Below, piece by piece: positions 5,907-6,088 of a DNA stretch of 6,088 nucleotides. Numbering within the stretch: the stretch's first letter is position 1; each line of letters begins with the position of its first letter. The stretch is from assembly GCA_013811975.1 (NCBI GenBank), contig JACCUF010000185.1, forward strand, positions 1 through 6,088. The letters run 5' to 3'. Origin of the DNA: Geodermatophilaceae bacterium. Its GTDB lineage: Bacteria; Actinomycetota; Actinomycetes; Mycobacteriales; Geodermatophilaceae. The notes beneath the pieces are model-generated. The model was given only the letters and a program-made list of their open reading frames with translations. It was not told where the DNA came from and did not search any database. Made by a program: the position numbers and the translations under genes.

Positions 5907-6088
5907 TCAGCTGGCAGTCCACCAGCCCGGGTCGATCTCGCCGGAGGCGACGAAGGATGCCGGACCGCCGAGGACGGTGGTCTCTGGCGTGACCATGACC
6001 CGCACCTGACCGCCAGGCACCTCGACGACGACCTCACCGGACGTCCGGCCCACGTGGTGGATGGCGCGCGCCGCGACGGCGCATGCGC
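5907..6088 (-). CDS. dapF: Diaminopimelate epimerase, C-terminal part (5' end outside window)
   Basis: This minus-strand frame is open from the right edge to TGA at 5907-5909 and is easy to miss because it has no start in the window. The roughly 60 visible residues begin within a (G)ACAVAARA segment, the GTGACA-type motif whose cysteine is the second catalytic residue of DapF. They continue with VVVEVPGGQVRVMVTPE and VLGGPASFVASGEI, matching the family's C-terminal V-PGG-V and GPA--VA-GE pattern. The enzyme converts LL- to meso-diaminopimelate in the cytosol, for lysine and peptidoglycan synthesis. The protein ends DPGWWTAS. In M. tuberculosis and Streptomyces dapF lies close upstream of hflX, as it would here without the regulator and exporter genes between them. 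Confidence 0.9.
   Translation of the reverse strand, partial: ACAVAARAIHHVGRTSGEVVVEVPGGQVRVMVTPETTVLGGPASFVASGEIDPGWWTAS

Noticed and set aside
5609..6037. Minus-strand open frame of 142 codons reaching into dapF
   Set aside because: It is antisense to the exporter and in a different frame from the true dapF tail, which carries the ACAVAA, PGG and GPA motifs.

Overview
This is high-GC, mostly coding DNA. Its gene content (an actinobacterial-type HflX with a long acidic N-terminus, dapF close to hflX, TANNNT-like -10 boxes directly before start codons, GTG starts) points to an actinomycete. The sequence does not settle the genus. In Mycobacterium tuberculosis and Streptomyces, miaA, dapF and hflX lie close together in that order. 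The minus strand here appears to carry a version of that neighbourhood interrupted by other genes.

Left part (1-1550): the 3' end of a plus-strand gene for a repeat-rich beta-propeller protein meets, tail to tail, a minus-strand gene for a secreted, membrane-anchored beta-propeller protein. Their stop codons share one CTAG. Middle (1548-3961): a minus-strand PAP2-family membrane phosphatase lies downstream of the ribosome-associated GTPase gene hflX. Between them is a non-coding gap of about 140-185 bases holding two identical 33-base direct repeats, the main unexplained element of the window.

Right part (3959-6088): a minus-strand ArsR-type regulator is divergent from a plus-strand MFS exporter. 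The 106-base divergent region has three copies of a CGAGTAGT-like half-site in alternating orientation. They overlap a likely -10 for the regulator and a TTGACA for the exporter, so this looks like a self-contained repressor-and-pump cassette. The exporter ends exactly where the 3' end of dapF (diaminopimelate epimerase, minus strand, cut by the window edge) ends. The cassette therefore separates dapF from hflX.

How the genes may work together (inference): the regulator probably controls itself and the exporter, and may read through into hflX 43 bases downstream. HflX splits stalled ribosomes and is linked to macrolide/lincosamide tolerance in some bacteria, while the exporter belongs to the broad MFS branch that includes macrolide pumps. 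An antibiotic-response locus is possible but not shown. dapF serves lysine and peptidoglycan synthesis. The PAP2 protein and the two propellers act at or outside the membrane and have no visible link to the cassette.
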